From a virus, in IMG/VR virus record IMGVR_UViG_3300025112_002310, positions 1 through 50,317 of that record: a stretch of 50,317 nucleotides of DNA; one strand, written 5' to 3'. Every line of letters begins with the position of its first letter. Within the stretch, counting starts at the first letter, position 1. Under the pieces are notes generated by a model that saw only the letters and a list, made by a program, of their open reading frames with translations, made no database searches and was not told where the DNA came from. Below, piece after piece: positions 25,829 to 34,462 of this stretch. The position numbers were made by a program, and so were the translations under genes.

Positions 25829-26609
25829 GTTTGATAAGCTATTTCAGAAGCTGAAGGATAATGAGCCCTTTGCTTTTAGCCGATTTTCAGATGGAGAGGT
25901 TTACATCCTTAAAGGAGAGAAGTTAGTTCTAGCTCCCGACCATTACATTACAGGGGAAAGGTCAGGAGGAGGGGTTTATACTAAAGAGGAGCATAAAAGC
26001 TTCGACCCCGAGAAGGACTCGTTCTTCCAGGAAAAACTTATAGAAGCTTTACAGCATAGGCAGCACAACTACTTTAAAGGGTTAACTGGTGTAGCTGATG
26101 AGGATATTGCAGGGAAGGATGCTTTTCAGTTTCAGTTAGATCTATGTGGGGAAGGAGACGAAGACCACCTTACTTTTTCTAACCTGTTTATTAACAATAA
26201 TTACCCCCGATTCATGCAGGAGATGCTTCCTGTAATTTGTGAAAAGGAAATAGTTGTTATAGCTAATGAAGCTGTTAACTTGGATGAGTTACCTCTAAAA
26301 GTTATTAAGCGTTTCAATGTTGGAAGCAATTGTATCATTAATGATTACCATTTAGTTGAAGAGATTAAGAACTGGATTGCCTCAAACCATATTGATGATA
26401 CGATATTCCTATTCTCCGCTTCTACCTTGAGTAATTACATTATTCATGAATGTTTTAAAGAGCATAGTAATAATACTTATTTAGATATAGGTAGTTGTTT
26501 AAATCCGTGGATGGGCTTGGAAGGATGGAAACACAGCCGAGCATACTTACAGCATTGGATATTAAAAATGCCTAACAAGTATGGAACCCAAGTTGACACA
26601 TGGATTTAG
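25779..26609 (+). CDS. GT-D-like glycosyltransferase (DUF1792-type), tentative
   Basis: The ATG at 25779 is preceded by GGAG at 6 nt; TTG/ATG codons further 5' are alternatives. FAFSRFSDGEVYILKGEK (about 26-43) resembles the R-F-x-DGE motif of the GT-D glycosyltransferase fold, and GSNCIINDYHLVEEI could be a second core strand. It overlaps wecB by 50 nt. The family call rests mainly on the DGE motif and context. Confidence 0.55.
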   Translation: MQQEKSQNKSAKTFSSEFDKLFQKLKDNEPFAFSRFSDGEVYILKGEKLVLAPDHYITGERSGGGVYTKEEHKSFDPEKDSFFQEKLIEALQHRQHNYFKGLTGVADEDIAGKDAFQFQLDLCGEGDEDHLTFSNLFINNNYPRFMQEMLPVICEKEIVVIANEAVNLDELPLKVIKRFNVGSNCIINDYHLVEEIKNWIASNHIDDTIFLFSASTLSNYIIHECFKEHSNNTYLDIGSCLNPWMGLEGWKHSRAYLQHWILKMPNKYGTQVDTWI

Positions 26610-26968
26610 TTTTAATAACGCCCGACTACTACGAGTTTGTTAGGGAACTGCGACTGCATCCTGAAACTAAGAGTGGATTCTTAGAGGAGGCAACCATTAC
26701 ACCTGAGCAGCAAATCAAATATATGGAAAGGCATAGGTATAATTATTATATCTGTCTATTATATGGTAGCCCTGTGGGGTATGTGGGGGTCATAAATAGT
26801 GATATACGGTTCTGCACAGACCCCGATTTTCAGGGTACGGGAGTGGGGTCATTTATGCTCTCGAAAATTAAAAAACTATACCCTGAAGCCACAGGACGGA
26901 TTCTTAAGGACAATATTGGGAGCCAGAGAGTGTTCGATAAGTGTGGCATAGACTATAAGATTATATGA
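26600..26968 (+). CDS. GNAT-family N-acetyltransferase
   Basis: A 122-residue protein with the acetyl-CoA loop DPDFQGTGVGSFMLSKI (~74-90) and a late NIGSQRVFDKCG motif (~107-118) typical of GNAT enzymes. Lying between wecB and the DegT-like aminotransferase, it may acylate an aminosugar made by them; the substrate is inferred. Confidence 0.85.
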   Translation: MDLVLITPDYYEFVRELRLHPETKSGFLEEATITPEQQIKYMERHRYNYYICLLYGSPVGYVGVINSDIRFCTDPDFQGTGVGSFMLSKIKKLYPEATGRILKDNIGSQRVFDKCGIDYKII

Positions 26969-27585
26969 AGAGAATCGTCCATAATCCGTACAAAATCGTA
27001 AAGATGTTTGAGGAAGAGGTAGCTGAATACACAGGGGCTCCTTACGCTGTCTCTGTAGATAGTTGTACAAATGCTATCTTTCTGTGCTGTAAGTATTTGA
27101 ATGTAACACAAGTTATTATTCCAAAGCACACTTACTTGTCTGTACCAATGTCTATCATCCACTCTGGAGCGGAGGTAGTCTTTGAGGATAGAGATTGGTC
27201 AGGTATGTACAAGCTTAAACCCTACCCTATATTTGATGCTGCTAAACGGTTTACCTCCGATATGTATGTTCCAGGCTCTTATATGTGCCTCTCGTTTCAC
27301 ATTAAAAAACTTCTTCCACTAGGCAAAGGTGGCATCATTCTTACGGACAATAAGTATGCTGCTGAGTGGTTTAGAAAAGCACGATACGAGGGTAGGAGCG
27401 AGAAGAACTATCATGAGGATGATATTGATATGTTAGGGTGGAATATGTATATGACCCCGCAACAGGCGTCTCATGGGTTAGCTCTCATGCAGAATTACCC
27501 AGAGCATGTAGAAGATCTCGGAGAGAATAATGGCTACCGAGATCTAACCACTAACACAGTATTTAAGGACTGCAAAGTATTATGA
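26965..27585 (+). CDS. Short DegT/DnrJ/EryC1-type sugar aminotransferase
   Basis: It has PLP-fold features of DegT sugar aminotransferases: EYTGAPYAVSVDSCTNAIFL near the N-terminus, PKHTYLSVP, IFDAAKRF (PLP Asp) and SFHIKKLLPLGKGG with the Schiff-base lysine (~113-126). It is only 206 residues against about 370 usually, lacking most of the C-terminal domain. Catalytic positions are kept, so it may be a trimmed active enzyme, or a decayed one. It overlaps both neighbours by 4 nt. Confidence 0.82.
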   Translation: MKRIVHNPYKIVKMFEEEVAEYTGAPYAVSVDSCTNAIFLCCKYLNVTQVIIPKHTYLSVPMSIIHSGAEVVFEDRDWSGMYKLKPYPIFDAAKRFTSDMYVPGSYMCLSFHIKKLLPLGKGGIILTDNKYAAEWFRKARYEGRSEKNYHEDDIDMLGWNMYMTPQQASHGLALMQNYPEHVEDLGENNGYRDLTTNTVFKDCKVL

Positions 27586-28478
27586 TTCACATAGTAACAC
27601 TACATTTTGGAACACAGGCTTGGTTTGATATTCAGAAAAGATATATCACTAAGTACACTACGGGCGATTATAAAGTATGGATCGGCACATATAGAAACGA
27701 AATCCCTGAAGACTTTGATTTGCCTGACAACTGGCAGCACATGGATTTAGATAAAGACTACCCTTCAGATGGTATTAATGAGCATTATGCTCAGACAGAG
27801 TTTATGTACTCTAATTATTTAAGGGATGAGATGAAGGATGACGATGTGCTTATTTTTATGGATAGTGATGCATTTCCAGTCACGGACAAATGGACACAGA
27901 AGATTCAAAATCTTTTTGAGAGTGGATCAGAGGACGGTCCTTGCGATGTATTAGGGATAGCTCAGCCAGAGAATAAAGGAATAGCGGCAACTGACGATTA
28001 CGATCCATACCCTGACCTATGTTTTTTCGCAACCACTAAAAAGGTTTGGGAAGATAATAATTTAGAGTGGGGCCTATTCTTACCCAAACACCAGAACCCT
28101 GGCTTCGGAATGCTAGACCGTATTAAAGCTGCAGACCTTGCATTAATGTATATTCAAAGAACAAATAGCTTCGAAGCTAACAGTGTCATGTTTGGTGTAT
28201 ATGGTGATATGATTTACCACCAGCATTGTGGTTCAAGAGCGATTATAGGACGACCCCTGGCAACTAACAAAGCCAAAGCCATGAATAAAAGACAATGCTA
28301 TACAGGTCGTGACCTTTCTTACCGACTGTCCCTAGGTAATTTCTTTGAAGTAGAGTTCGAAGACGTATGCCCTGATATCATTGAGACGAATACGGCTATC
28401 TTTGATATAATTTATGAAAGACTGGTAAAAGATGCAGACGCTAATTTTGTACCTCGTTATTTCTTAGGAAGACCATGA
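27582..28478 (+). CDS. Putative GT-A glycosyltransferase (298 aa)
   Basis: The N-terminus IHIVTLHFGTQAWFDIQ and the VLIFMDSDAFPVTDKW motif (~87-102) give a GT-A fold with a DSD metal site. CDVLGIAQPEN and the later YHQHCGSRA look like acceptor-side loops. No exact family recognised; context supports sugar transfer. Confidence 0.65.
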   Translation: MIHIVTLHFGTQAWFDIQKRYITKYTTGDYKVWIGTYRNEIPEDFDLPDNWQHMDLDKDYPSDGINEHYAQTEFMYSNYLRDEMKDDDVLIFMDSDAFPVTDKWTQKIQNLFESGSEDGPCDVLGIAQPENKGIAATDDYDPYPDLCFFATTKKVWEDNNLEWGLFLPKHQNPGFGMLDRIKAADLALMYIQRTNSFEANSVMFGVYGDMIYHQHCGSRAIIGRPLATNKAKAMNKRQCYTGRDLSYRLSLGNFFEVEFEDVCPDIIETNTAIFDIIYERLVKDADANFVPRYFLGRP

Positions 28479-29206
28479 TTAAGGAACTTGCTATCATAAC
28501 AAACACTCACTCTAAAAATAGTGATTTATGGGAAGCGTACATTGGACAGATACAGAAGTACATGGATGAACCTTTGTACTTTTTTACAGATCAACATCCT
28601 CCCTTTGATACTTCGGGGGTGGAGTCTCTGCTATATGACGCAACTTTCAACTTTAGAACACAGTTTCTACAGGGTCTAGTTCATGTTAATCATGAGTTTT
28701 GTTTGTACATGAATGAGGATTATCTTTTATATGACAACCCAGATAAGAAAAAATTGTCTGAGTACATTCAAGTTCTACGAGACAACCCCCAACTCTCTTT
28801 TATTAGATTAGGAAAGGGCATAGATCACTTTAACTATCCAGTGACAAAGACGCTCAATTATTTGGATGTTAGGAACCCCTATTTTTATTCACAAACTGCG
28901 ACTCTTTGGAAAACAAATCATCTAAAAGCAGTTCACGTTCATGGGCCTGATTTGCACATAGGAGGGGAGGATATGTCCCAACAGTTTGAAGTTGCTGCCC
29001 ATAAAACCTGTTATGATTTGGGAATTCAGGGAATGTATCATTATGACGGTGAATCCAAGCGTGGAGAACATCACTATGATTCAAATGTATTCCCGTATAC
29101 TGCCTCTGCCTTAGTTAAGGGTAAGTGGTGTTCGGAGTACAAAAAAGAACTTCTTCCTATTTTTGAAGAGTACGGAATTGATAAAGACAGTAGAGAGTGG
29201 ACATAA
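28475..29206 (+). CDS. Putative glycosyltransferase-like protein (243 aa)
   Basis: It opens with KELAIITNTHSKNSDLWEAY and carries CLYMNEDYLLYDNPDK (~79-94), a plausible metal-binding acidic loop in a GT-A-like fold, then SFIRLGKGIDHF. It shares this style with phage and bacterial proteins annotated as capsular glycosyltransferases. Assignment is by pattern and neighbours only. Confidence 0.5.
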   Translation: MIKELAIITNTHSKNSDLWEAYIGQIQKYMDEPLYFFTDQHPPFDTSGVESLLYDATFNFRTQFLQGLVHVNHEFCLYMNEDYLLYDNPDKKKLSEYIQVLRDNPQLSFIRLGKGIDHFNYPVTKTLNYLDVRNPYFYSQTATLWKTNHLKAVHVHGPDLHIGGEDMSQQFEVAAHKTCYDLGIQGMYHYDGESKRGEHHYDSNVFPYTASALVKGKWCSEYKKELLPIFEEYGIDKDSREWT

Positions 29207-29931
29207 TGAAACTGATACAAAATAATAAAGATAATATCACGGGGTTCTCTGTGGTAGAGGGTACTGATTTTGGAGTTGACGAAGACAATAAAAAGGCTAT
29301 GGGATACCAGCACCATGACGCATTATGGTGGGGTGGGGTAGACAAGGTTGAAGCTTCTAGACCTAAGACGATGGATTTCGACCAGACTATGAACTGGTTT
29401 AAATCCATGTTTGCTTATGTCGCTAGACAAACTTTAGATGTTTACAACCCAGACTCATTGTTAGAGTTAGGTTGCGGTAGTGGTTTAATGTCTAGGATTT
29501 TTAAGCGTTACAAACCCGACATGGTTGTGGCTACTGTGGACGCAAATCAAGTGGTGAAAGAGAAGAGTCCTTATGTTGGAGAGAATCATTTCCTAGCTAG
29601 ATCTGATAAGAAATTAGATATTACAGACGAGGACGGCAAGAGAAAGTTCTTTGATGTGGTTATATCTCTAGAACATTTCGAGCACATCCCCCCAGAAACT
29701 TGTGATACTATGATGGAGAACATTAGAGATCATACGCAGCCAGGAGCACACCTCATATTTACTGCTGCTGAATGGGAGTATGAGGACGATCAGAACCATA
29801 TACATTGTAATGCACAGACGGAGGAGTACTGGCAGGATTATGTGGTCAAGTTTGGGTTTGAGGTTATTGAGAATCCTTTTACAATCGGTAGAGCGGGAGA
29901 CACCTGGGAAGTTTTCGCTAGGAGAGTGTAA
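29206..29931 (+). CDS. SAM-dependent methyltransferase
   Basis: The start is the ATG at 29206 (TAATG overlap with the previous stop). LLELGCGSGLMSRIF (~89-103) is SAM motif I, VVATVDANQ is the acidic strand and FFDVVISLEHFEHIPPE is the post-core motif typical of class I methyltransferases. It probably methylates a sugar or glycan of the pathway; substrate unknown. Confidence 0.85.
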   Translation: MKLIQNNKDNITGFSVVEGTDFGVDEDNKKAMGYQHHDALWWGGVDKVEASRPKTMDFDQTMNWFKSMFAYVARQTLDVYNPDSLLELGCGSGLMSRIFKRYKPDMVVATVDANQVVKEKSPYVGENHFLARSDKKLDITDEDGKRKFFDVVISLEHFEHIPPETCDTMMENIRDHTQPGAHLIFTAAEWEYEDDQNHIHCNAQTEEYWQDYVVKFGFEVIENPFTIGRAGDTWEVFARRV

Positions 29932-30902
29932 TGTTTGTTTGTACGGATCTAAGAGCAGAGGTGCCCGACACTAATGCCCACTCTTTTGGTTTAGAAAAGC
30001 ATCATGATGAGGAGTCTTTTGATAACTTGTATTACGGTTATGATGCAACCGTTCTAGCGTACAGATCAGGAAATAGACAAGTGATGATAAATCAGTGGGC
30101 ACCTACTGAATTTGCTCAAGTTAAAGATCATCACGGATTAACTCCATTAGAGCATAGCGCATCCTCAACTGAAGTTTATTCAATCTGTCCATATACAGTG
30201 GATTGGTTAAATAAAGTTGATTCTCCAAAGTACAAGTATATCTTTTACCCCTTCAATAAAAAAGATATACCTTTCGCAACAGAGAAGGAATATGATGTAT
30301 GTTACTTTGGGGGGATTCATTCTGTTATGCATCAAGAGTGTATGGCGGTTATGCGTCTTTTTAAGTATTGCTACATGACTATGGATCACGGCATTGGCCC
30401 ACTAACTCAAGCTTATCTTCCTATGGCTACTCACATTAATCTCTCCCATAGAGAGAAGATCGTTCAAGTTGGGAAATGTAAGGTTTCTGTTTGTTATCAT
30501 ATCGTACCCTTATACGAGTTTCACATAAAAAATATAAAGAGCTATCCAGAGTGGGAAAAGAACGAAGCATTTTCTCGTCTCGATCAGGCTATCCTGCCTC
30601 AATTCAAATCCAGAATGCATGAAGCTGCTATGGCAAGGACGCTTAATTTAGTCTATAGAGATCCGTGGGGAATCTCAGAGGACTATTACACTCCTGACGT
30701 TGATTTTGTTTACTTTGATTCTAATGAAGAGTTAGAGGAGAAACTACAGCACATTCTAAATAACTGGGAAGACTACGAGAAAATGATTGAAAACGCCTAT
30801 AATAAAGCGTTGAACTATACTACTGATAGAATGTTCGATGTCATCAAAAAAGGAAAATTATGGAAACCAAAGAATGCAGATCGTGCGGATCTGATAGCTT
30901 AA
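29931..30902 (+). CDS. Putative GT-B glycosyltransferase-like protein (323 aa)
   Basis: The YDVCYFGGIHSVMHQECM segment (~123-140) and the C-terminal pattern SRMHEAAMARTLNLVYRDPWG ... FVYFDSNEELEEKLQHIL (separate stretches) resemble the C-terminal half of glycosyltransferases with a terminal helix. It overlaps the C-methyltransferase by 43 nt. The GT call is tentative. Confidence 0.5.
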   Translation: MFVCTDLRAEVPDTNAHSFGLEKHHDEESFDNLYYGYDATVLAYRSGNRQVMINQWAPTEFAQVKDHHGLTPLEHSASSTEVYSICPYTVDWLNKVDSPKYKYIFYPFNKKDIPFATEKEYDVCYFGGIHSVMHQECMAVMRLFKYCYMTMDHGIGPLTQAYLPMATHINLSHREKIVQVGKCKVSVCYHIVPLYEFHIKNIKSYPEWEKNEAFSRLDQAILPQFKSRMHEAAMARTLNLVYRDPWGISEDYYTPDVDFVYFDSNEELEEKLQHILNNWEDYEKMIENAYNKALNYTTDRMFDVIKKGKLWKPKNADRADLIA

Positions 30903-32077
30903 TCTCTATCTTAGACTTAGGCGATCAACCTTGGTGTAACGATCTAATTACTGCTAGGTACAGCAGTGATGAAACAAAGGTATATCCTCTGCATTTAGTT
31001 TCTTGCAGAGACTGCGATCTACTTCAATTAGATTATACGGTCCCTAAAGAGGTTATGTTTACAAAACACGGGTATTTGTCAGGTATGACTCAAACTCTCA
31101 CAGACCATTTCTACGAAATTGCAAAAGAGAACGTAGAGCAGTTCAGCGTAGATTCCAAGGATTTGGTAGTAGACATTGGGGGAAATGACGGCACCCAGTT
31201 GTTCCAGTACATAAAGCTTGGCATCACCAATGTAGCCAATGTAGAGTCTGCAAAGAATATTGCTGAGATCTCATCCCAAAGAGGTATTTTCACTATTAAC
31301 CGATTCTTTAATGAGGAGACCGTTAAGAAGTCTTTTGCGGAAGGCGCAGCCAAAATTATTAATGCTGCGGGGGTTTTCTTTCATTTAGAGGAGTTGCATA
31401 GTGTGATTAAAGGTGTGAAGTATCTCCTCGCAGATGATGGTGTGTTTACTGTACAATGTATGTATGCGGGTGAGTTGGTCAAAAATGAAAGCTTTGATAT
31501 GATCTATCATGAGCATCTCTGCTACTACACCCTTAAGAGCTTAATGTCTCTTTTGCAACCCTATGGTTTGAATGTGTTTGATGCTTATCACTCCCCCATC
31601 CACAGTGGCTCTTTGATTGTTAAGGTGTGTCATGGTAAAAAGTACCCCTCCACTCCTCGAATGATGGAGACTTTGGAGATGGACAGTGAATTTAATTTAA
31701 GTAGCTTTCTTCGTTTTGGTGATAAGATGAGAAAAAAACGTGGACAACTGAAAGAGCGTCTGGAAAAGCTAAAGGAGAAGGGAAAAACCGTGTGGGCTTA
31801 CGGGGCTCCTGCCAAGGGGAATACGCTTTTATGTTATGAAGGAATCGACTCCACTTTAGTAGACCGCGCCGTGGAGATCAATGAGTTAAAAATAGGTAAG
31901 TTACTGCCTGTCTCTAACATTCCTATCCACCGTGAAGATTCATCGGAGTATCCTGATTATTATTTGCTCCTTTCCCATAATTTTGAGGAAGAGATTTTGG
32001 AAAGAAATAAAGATTTATTAGATAAGGGAGTTAAGTTTATTATTCCTTTTCCTGAAGTGCATGAGGTAAGTGCATGA
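30860..32077 (+). CDS. NDP-hexose C-methyltransferase-like protein
   Basis: A 405-residue three-domain protein. The N-terminal zinc module has CRSCGS and CRDCDLLQLDY. The SAM domain has VVDIGGNDGTQLF (~96-108) and IYHEHLCYYTL (~213-223), and the C-terminal Rossmann-like domain has VWAYGAPAKGNTLL (~307-320). This order is that of TylCIII/NovU-type enzymes that add a methyl branch to 4-keto sugars. The AAAGGAAAATT site precedes ATG. Confidence 0.9.
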   Translation: METKECRSCGSDSLISILDLGDQPWCNDLITARYSSDETKVYPLHLVSCRDCDLLQLDYTVPKEVMFTKHGYLSGMTQTLTDHFYEIAKENVEQFSVDSKDLVVDIGGNDGTQLFQYIKLGITNVANVESAKNIAEISSQRGIFTINRFFNEETVKKSFAEGAAKIINAAGVFFHLEELHSVIKGVKYLLADDGVFTVQCMYAGELVKNESFDMIYHEHLCYYTLKSLMSLLQPYGLNVFDAYHSPIHSGSLIVKVCHGKKYPSTPRMMETLEMDSEFNLSSFLRFGDKMRKKRGQLKERLEKLKEKGKTVWAYGAPAKGNTLLCYEGIDSTLVDRAVEINELKIGKLLPVSNIPIHREDSSEYPDYYLLLSHNFEEEILERNKDLLDKGVKFIIPFPEVHEVSA

Positions 32078-33015
32078 ATGTTTTAGTTACAGGAGCCACA
32101 GGATTTCTAGGAAGAGTCTTAGTAAAGAAGTTGCGCTCTTTAGATATGAAGGTTTTTGAGTGTAATACGAAAAACGCTAACTTATTAAACTACAAGAACT
32201 TAGAAGTATTTGACCATGATACTGATGTTAAGTTTGATATGATTTTTCACCTTGCTGCTAATACTAAGGCGGGGGATTGGTGTGTGTATAATTCGGGAAC
32301 CCAATGGATTACCAACCAGCTAATTAATACTAACATTTTAAAGTTCTGGGCAGAGAGGCATCCCTTCGCTAAGTTGGTAGCTATTGGAACCAGTTGTAGT
32401 TATGATCCTGATTTGCCTTTGCGCGAGGATCAGTACGAAGAGGGCTCGCCCGAAGCTAACCTGTATTATTATGCCCACACTAAGAGAATGCTTTTGACGG
32501 GCCTGAAAGCCTTGCATAAGCAGTATCACGCTGACTGGCTGTATGTTGTGCCTTCTACACTTTACGGACCAGGGTACGATAGGAGCGACAATCATTTCAT
32601 TTTTGATCTCGTCAGAAAGATCTATAAAGGAAAGTACGAAGGTGAGGAGGTAGAGTTGTGGGGTAATGGCGAACAGAAGCGCGAATTGATCCACGTTAAC
32701 GATTTCGTAGAACTGCTGATGAAGGTTCTTTATAGGAAGAATGAAGTTATAAATATAGGAAGAGGGGAGGAGTTACCTATTTCGGTTTATGCTAAAGGAA
32801 TATCTAACATCTTAAACTACGATGCTACTCAAATAGTCTATAATACTAACAAGTTCGTCGGTGTTAAGTCTAAGTGTCTCGATACGACTAAACTTAAAAC
32901 CTATGTTCCTGATTTTAAATACACTCCATTAGAGGAAGGACTCAAAGAATTAATTGAATGGGAGGATCAACAATATGGAAAGAAAATATTTACCAACGCT
33001 GTCGGAATTGATTGA
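32074..33015 (+). CDS. NAD-dependent epimerase/dehydratase (extended SDR)
   Basis: VLVTGATGFLGRVLV supplies the GxxGxxG dinucleotide site. FHLAANTKAGDW follows, and YYYAHTKRM gives the YxxxK catalytic pair (~129-137), with PSTLYGPG after. RELIHVNDFVELLM is a sugar-epimerase feature. It most resembles GDP-fucose-synthase-type and related 4-keto-sugar epimerases/reductases. Confidence 0.9.
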   Translation: MNVLVTGATGFLGRVLVKKLRSLDMKVFECNTKNANLLNYKNLEVFDHDTDVKFDMIFHLAANTKAGDWCVYNSGTQWITNQLINTNILKFWAERHPFAKLVAIGTSCSYDPDLPLREDQYEEGSPEANLYYYAHTKRMLLTGLKALHKQYHADWLYVVPSTLYGPGYDRSDNHFIFDLVRKIYKGKYEGEEVELWGNGEQKRELIHVNDFVELLMKVLYRKNEVINIGRGEELPISVYAKGISNILNYDATQIVYNTNKFVGVKSKCLDTTKLKTYVPDFKYTPLEEGLKELIEWEDQQYGKKIFTNAVGID

Positions 33016-33358
33016 TAGGCTGTCTATTGCACAGCTAAAAGAGGTATTCATTCCTGAACACAAAGAGGAATATGCTGAAGAGATTAAAGATATTATGCAT
33101 GATATATCCTCCTGTGGTCTTGATGGAGAATTGGTTAGAGCTATAGTGGTTCTTGCTCAAATGAATTTACACATTTGGCACAATGAATCTAATTACAGGA
33201 ACGGAATAAAAGATGGAAACAACCTAGAGCTTACGCACGGCATTAATGGAATTAGAAACACAGCTAAGAATAAGGTGCAGGAGAAGTTTGGGGGTAGGAA
33301 GGATTACAAGATCGACTGTCTAGCAGCAGACTTTAAGGACTGGGAGGTTAGCTGGTGA
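32975..33358 (+). CDS. Conserved-looking hypothetical protein (127 aa)
   Basis: The ATG at 32975 has a good GGGAGGA site 8 nt upstream, preferred over a TTG seven codons earlier. It has a PTLSELIDRLSIAQLKEVFI helix and AQMNLHIWHNESNYRNG (~74-90) with possible metal or acidic contacts. I have seen similar small proteins in sugar clusters but cannot name a function. Confidence 0.7.
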   Translation: MERKYLPTLSELIDRLSIAQLKEVFIPEHKEEYAEEIKDIMHDISSCGLDGELVRAIVVLAQMNLHIWHNESNYRNGIKDGNNLELTHGINGIRNTAKNKVQEKFGGRKDYKIDCLAADFKDWEVSW

Positions 33359-34461
33359 GTATATCACAGGATTCAGACACGAAGCCAGGGTATAGGGATC
33401 TTCGGGAGGACAATTGGAATGATTGTCCCTTTCCTAAGATTTTAATTACGGGAGGTGCTGGGTACATCGGGACAGTCTTAGTTCAGAAATTAATGGAGTC
33501 AGCAAAAATGTGGACCCAGAAGAGCGTTTCCAAAAAGGATACGAAGGGTCGCTGGTATAAGGATTGTGGATCTACTATCCAAGGGTTTAAGAAAATAACC
33601 GTTTACGACAACCTAATGTATCAACAAACGCCCCTCACTCAGTATTGTTATAGACCTGAATTTGAGTTTGTAAGAGGGGATGTGCGTGACCAAGAAAAGC
33701 TGAGAAAGTATGTAGAAGAAGCAGATGTTATTATCCCTCTCGCAGCAATTGTTGGGGCTCCTGCGTGTGAAAGGGATAAAGAGTTAGCCACTGCTGTAAA
33801 CTATGAACACGTTAAATTTATTTGTGAGAATGCAAAGCCTCTCGCTAAAATCATTTATCCAAATACTAATAGCGGCTACGGAATAGGAGAGGCAGGGGTA
33901 CCTTGTACGGAGGATATGCCTCTCACTCCTATTAGTCACTACGGTAGAACAAAGTGTGATGCGGAGAGAGTTGTTTTAGACCATGGTGGGATCGTTTTTA
34001 GGCTGGCAACGGTGTTCGGCGTATCCCCTCGACAACGCTTAGACCTTTTAGTTAATGATTTTACATACAAAGCCTATAAGCAAGGGTATATTGTTTTGTT
34101 TGAACATAATTTTGTAAGGAATTATATTCATGTACAAGACGTTGCGTTAGCCTTTATGAGAGCTATGTATTATTACAGAAACCCGAACCGTAAGATGTGG
34201 GGGGTTTATAATGTGGGGCTTTCGTCGGCCAACCTTACTAAGTTAGAGTTAGCGGAAAAGATTAGGGAGCAGGTGCCAGGATTCTCCATTCAATGCGACG
34301 AGATTGCCGAAGACCCTGACAAGAGAGACTATGTTGTATCGAATGCGCGATTCGAGAAACAAGGATGGAGACCTCGATACACTTTAGAGAGGGGAATTGA
34401 GGAACTTCTTAAAGCTTTTGAAATACTTGGACCCTCTTTAAATCAATACACGAATTTATAA
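33355..34461 (+). CDS. NAD-dependent epimerase/dehydratase (extended SDR)
   Basis: A GTG start overlaps the previous TGA. ILITGGAGYIGTVLVQKL gives the nucleotide loop (~31-48), IIPLAAIVGAPACERD follows, and SHYGRTKCDAERV has the YxxxK pair (~197-209). YIHVQDVALAFMRAM and YNVGLSS complete the SDR sugar fold. An ~18-residue insertion after the first helix (residues ~50-70) is unusual. It is likely a UDP- or GDP-sugar epimerase or dehydratase. Confidence 0.9.
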   Translation: MSISQDSDTKPGYRDLREDNWNDCPFPKILITGGAGYIGTVLVQKLMESAKMWTQKSVSKKDTKGRWYKDCGSTIQGFKKITVYDNLMYQQTPLTQYCYRPEFEFVRGDVRDQEKLRKYVEEADVIIPLAAIVGAPACERDKELATAVNYEHVKFICENAKPLAKIIYPNTNSGYGIGEAGVPCTEDMPLTPISHYGRTKCDAERVVLDHGGIVFRLATVFGVSPRQRLDLLVNDFTYKAYKQGYIVLFEHNFVRNYIHVQDVALAFMRAMYYYRNPNRKMWGVYNVGLSSANLTKLELAEKIREQVPGFSIQCDEIAEDPDKRDYVVSNARFEKQGWRPRYTLERGIEELLKAFEILGPSLNQYTNL

Positions 34462-34462
34462 T

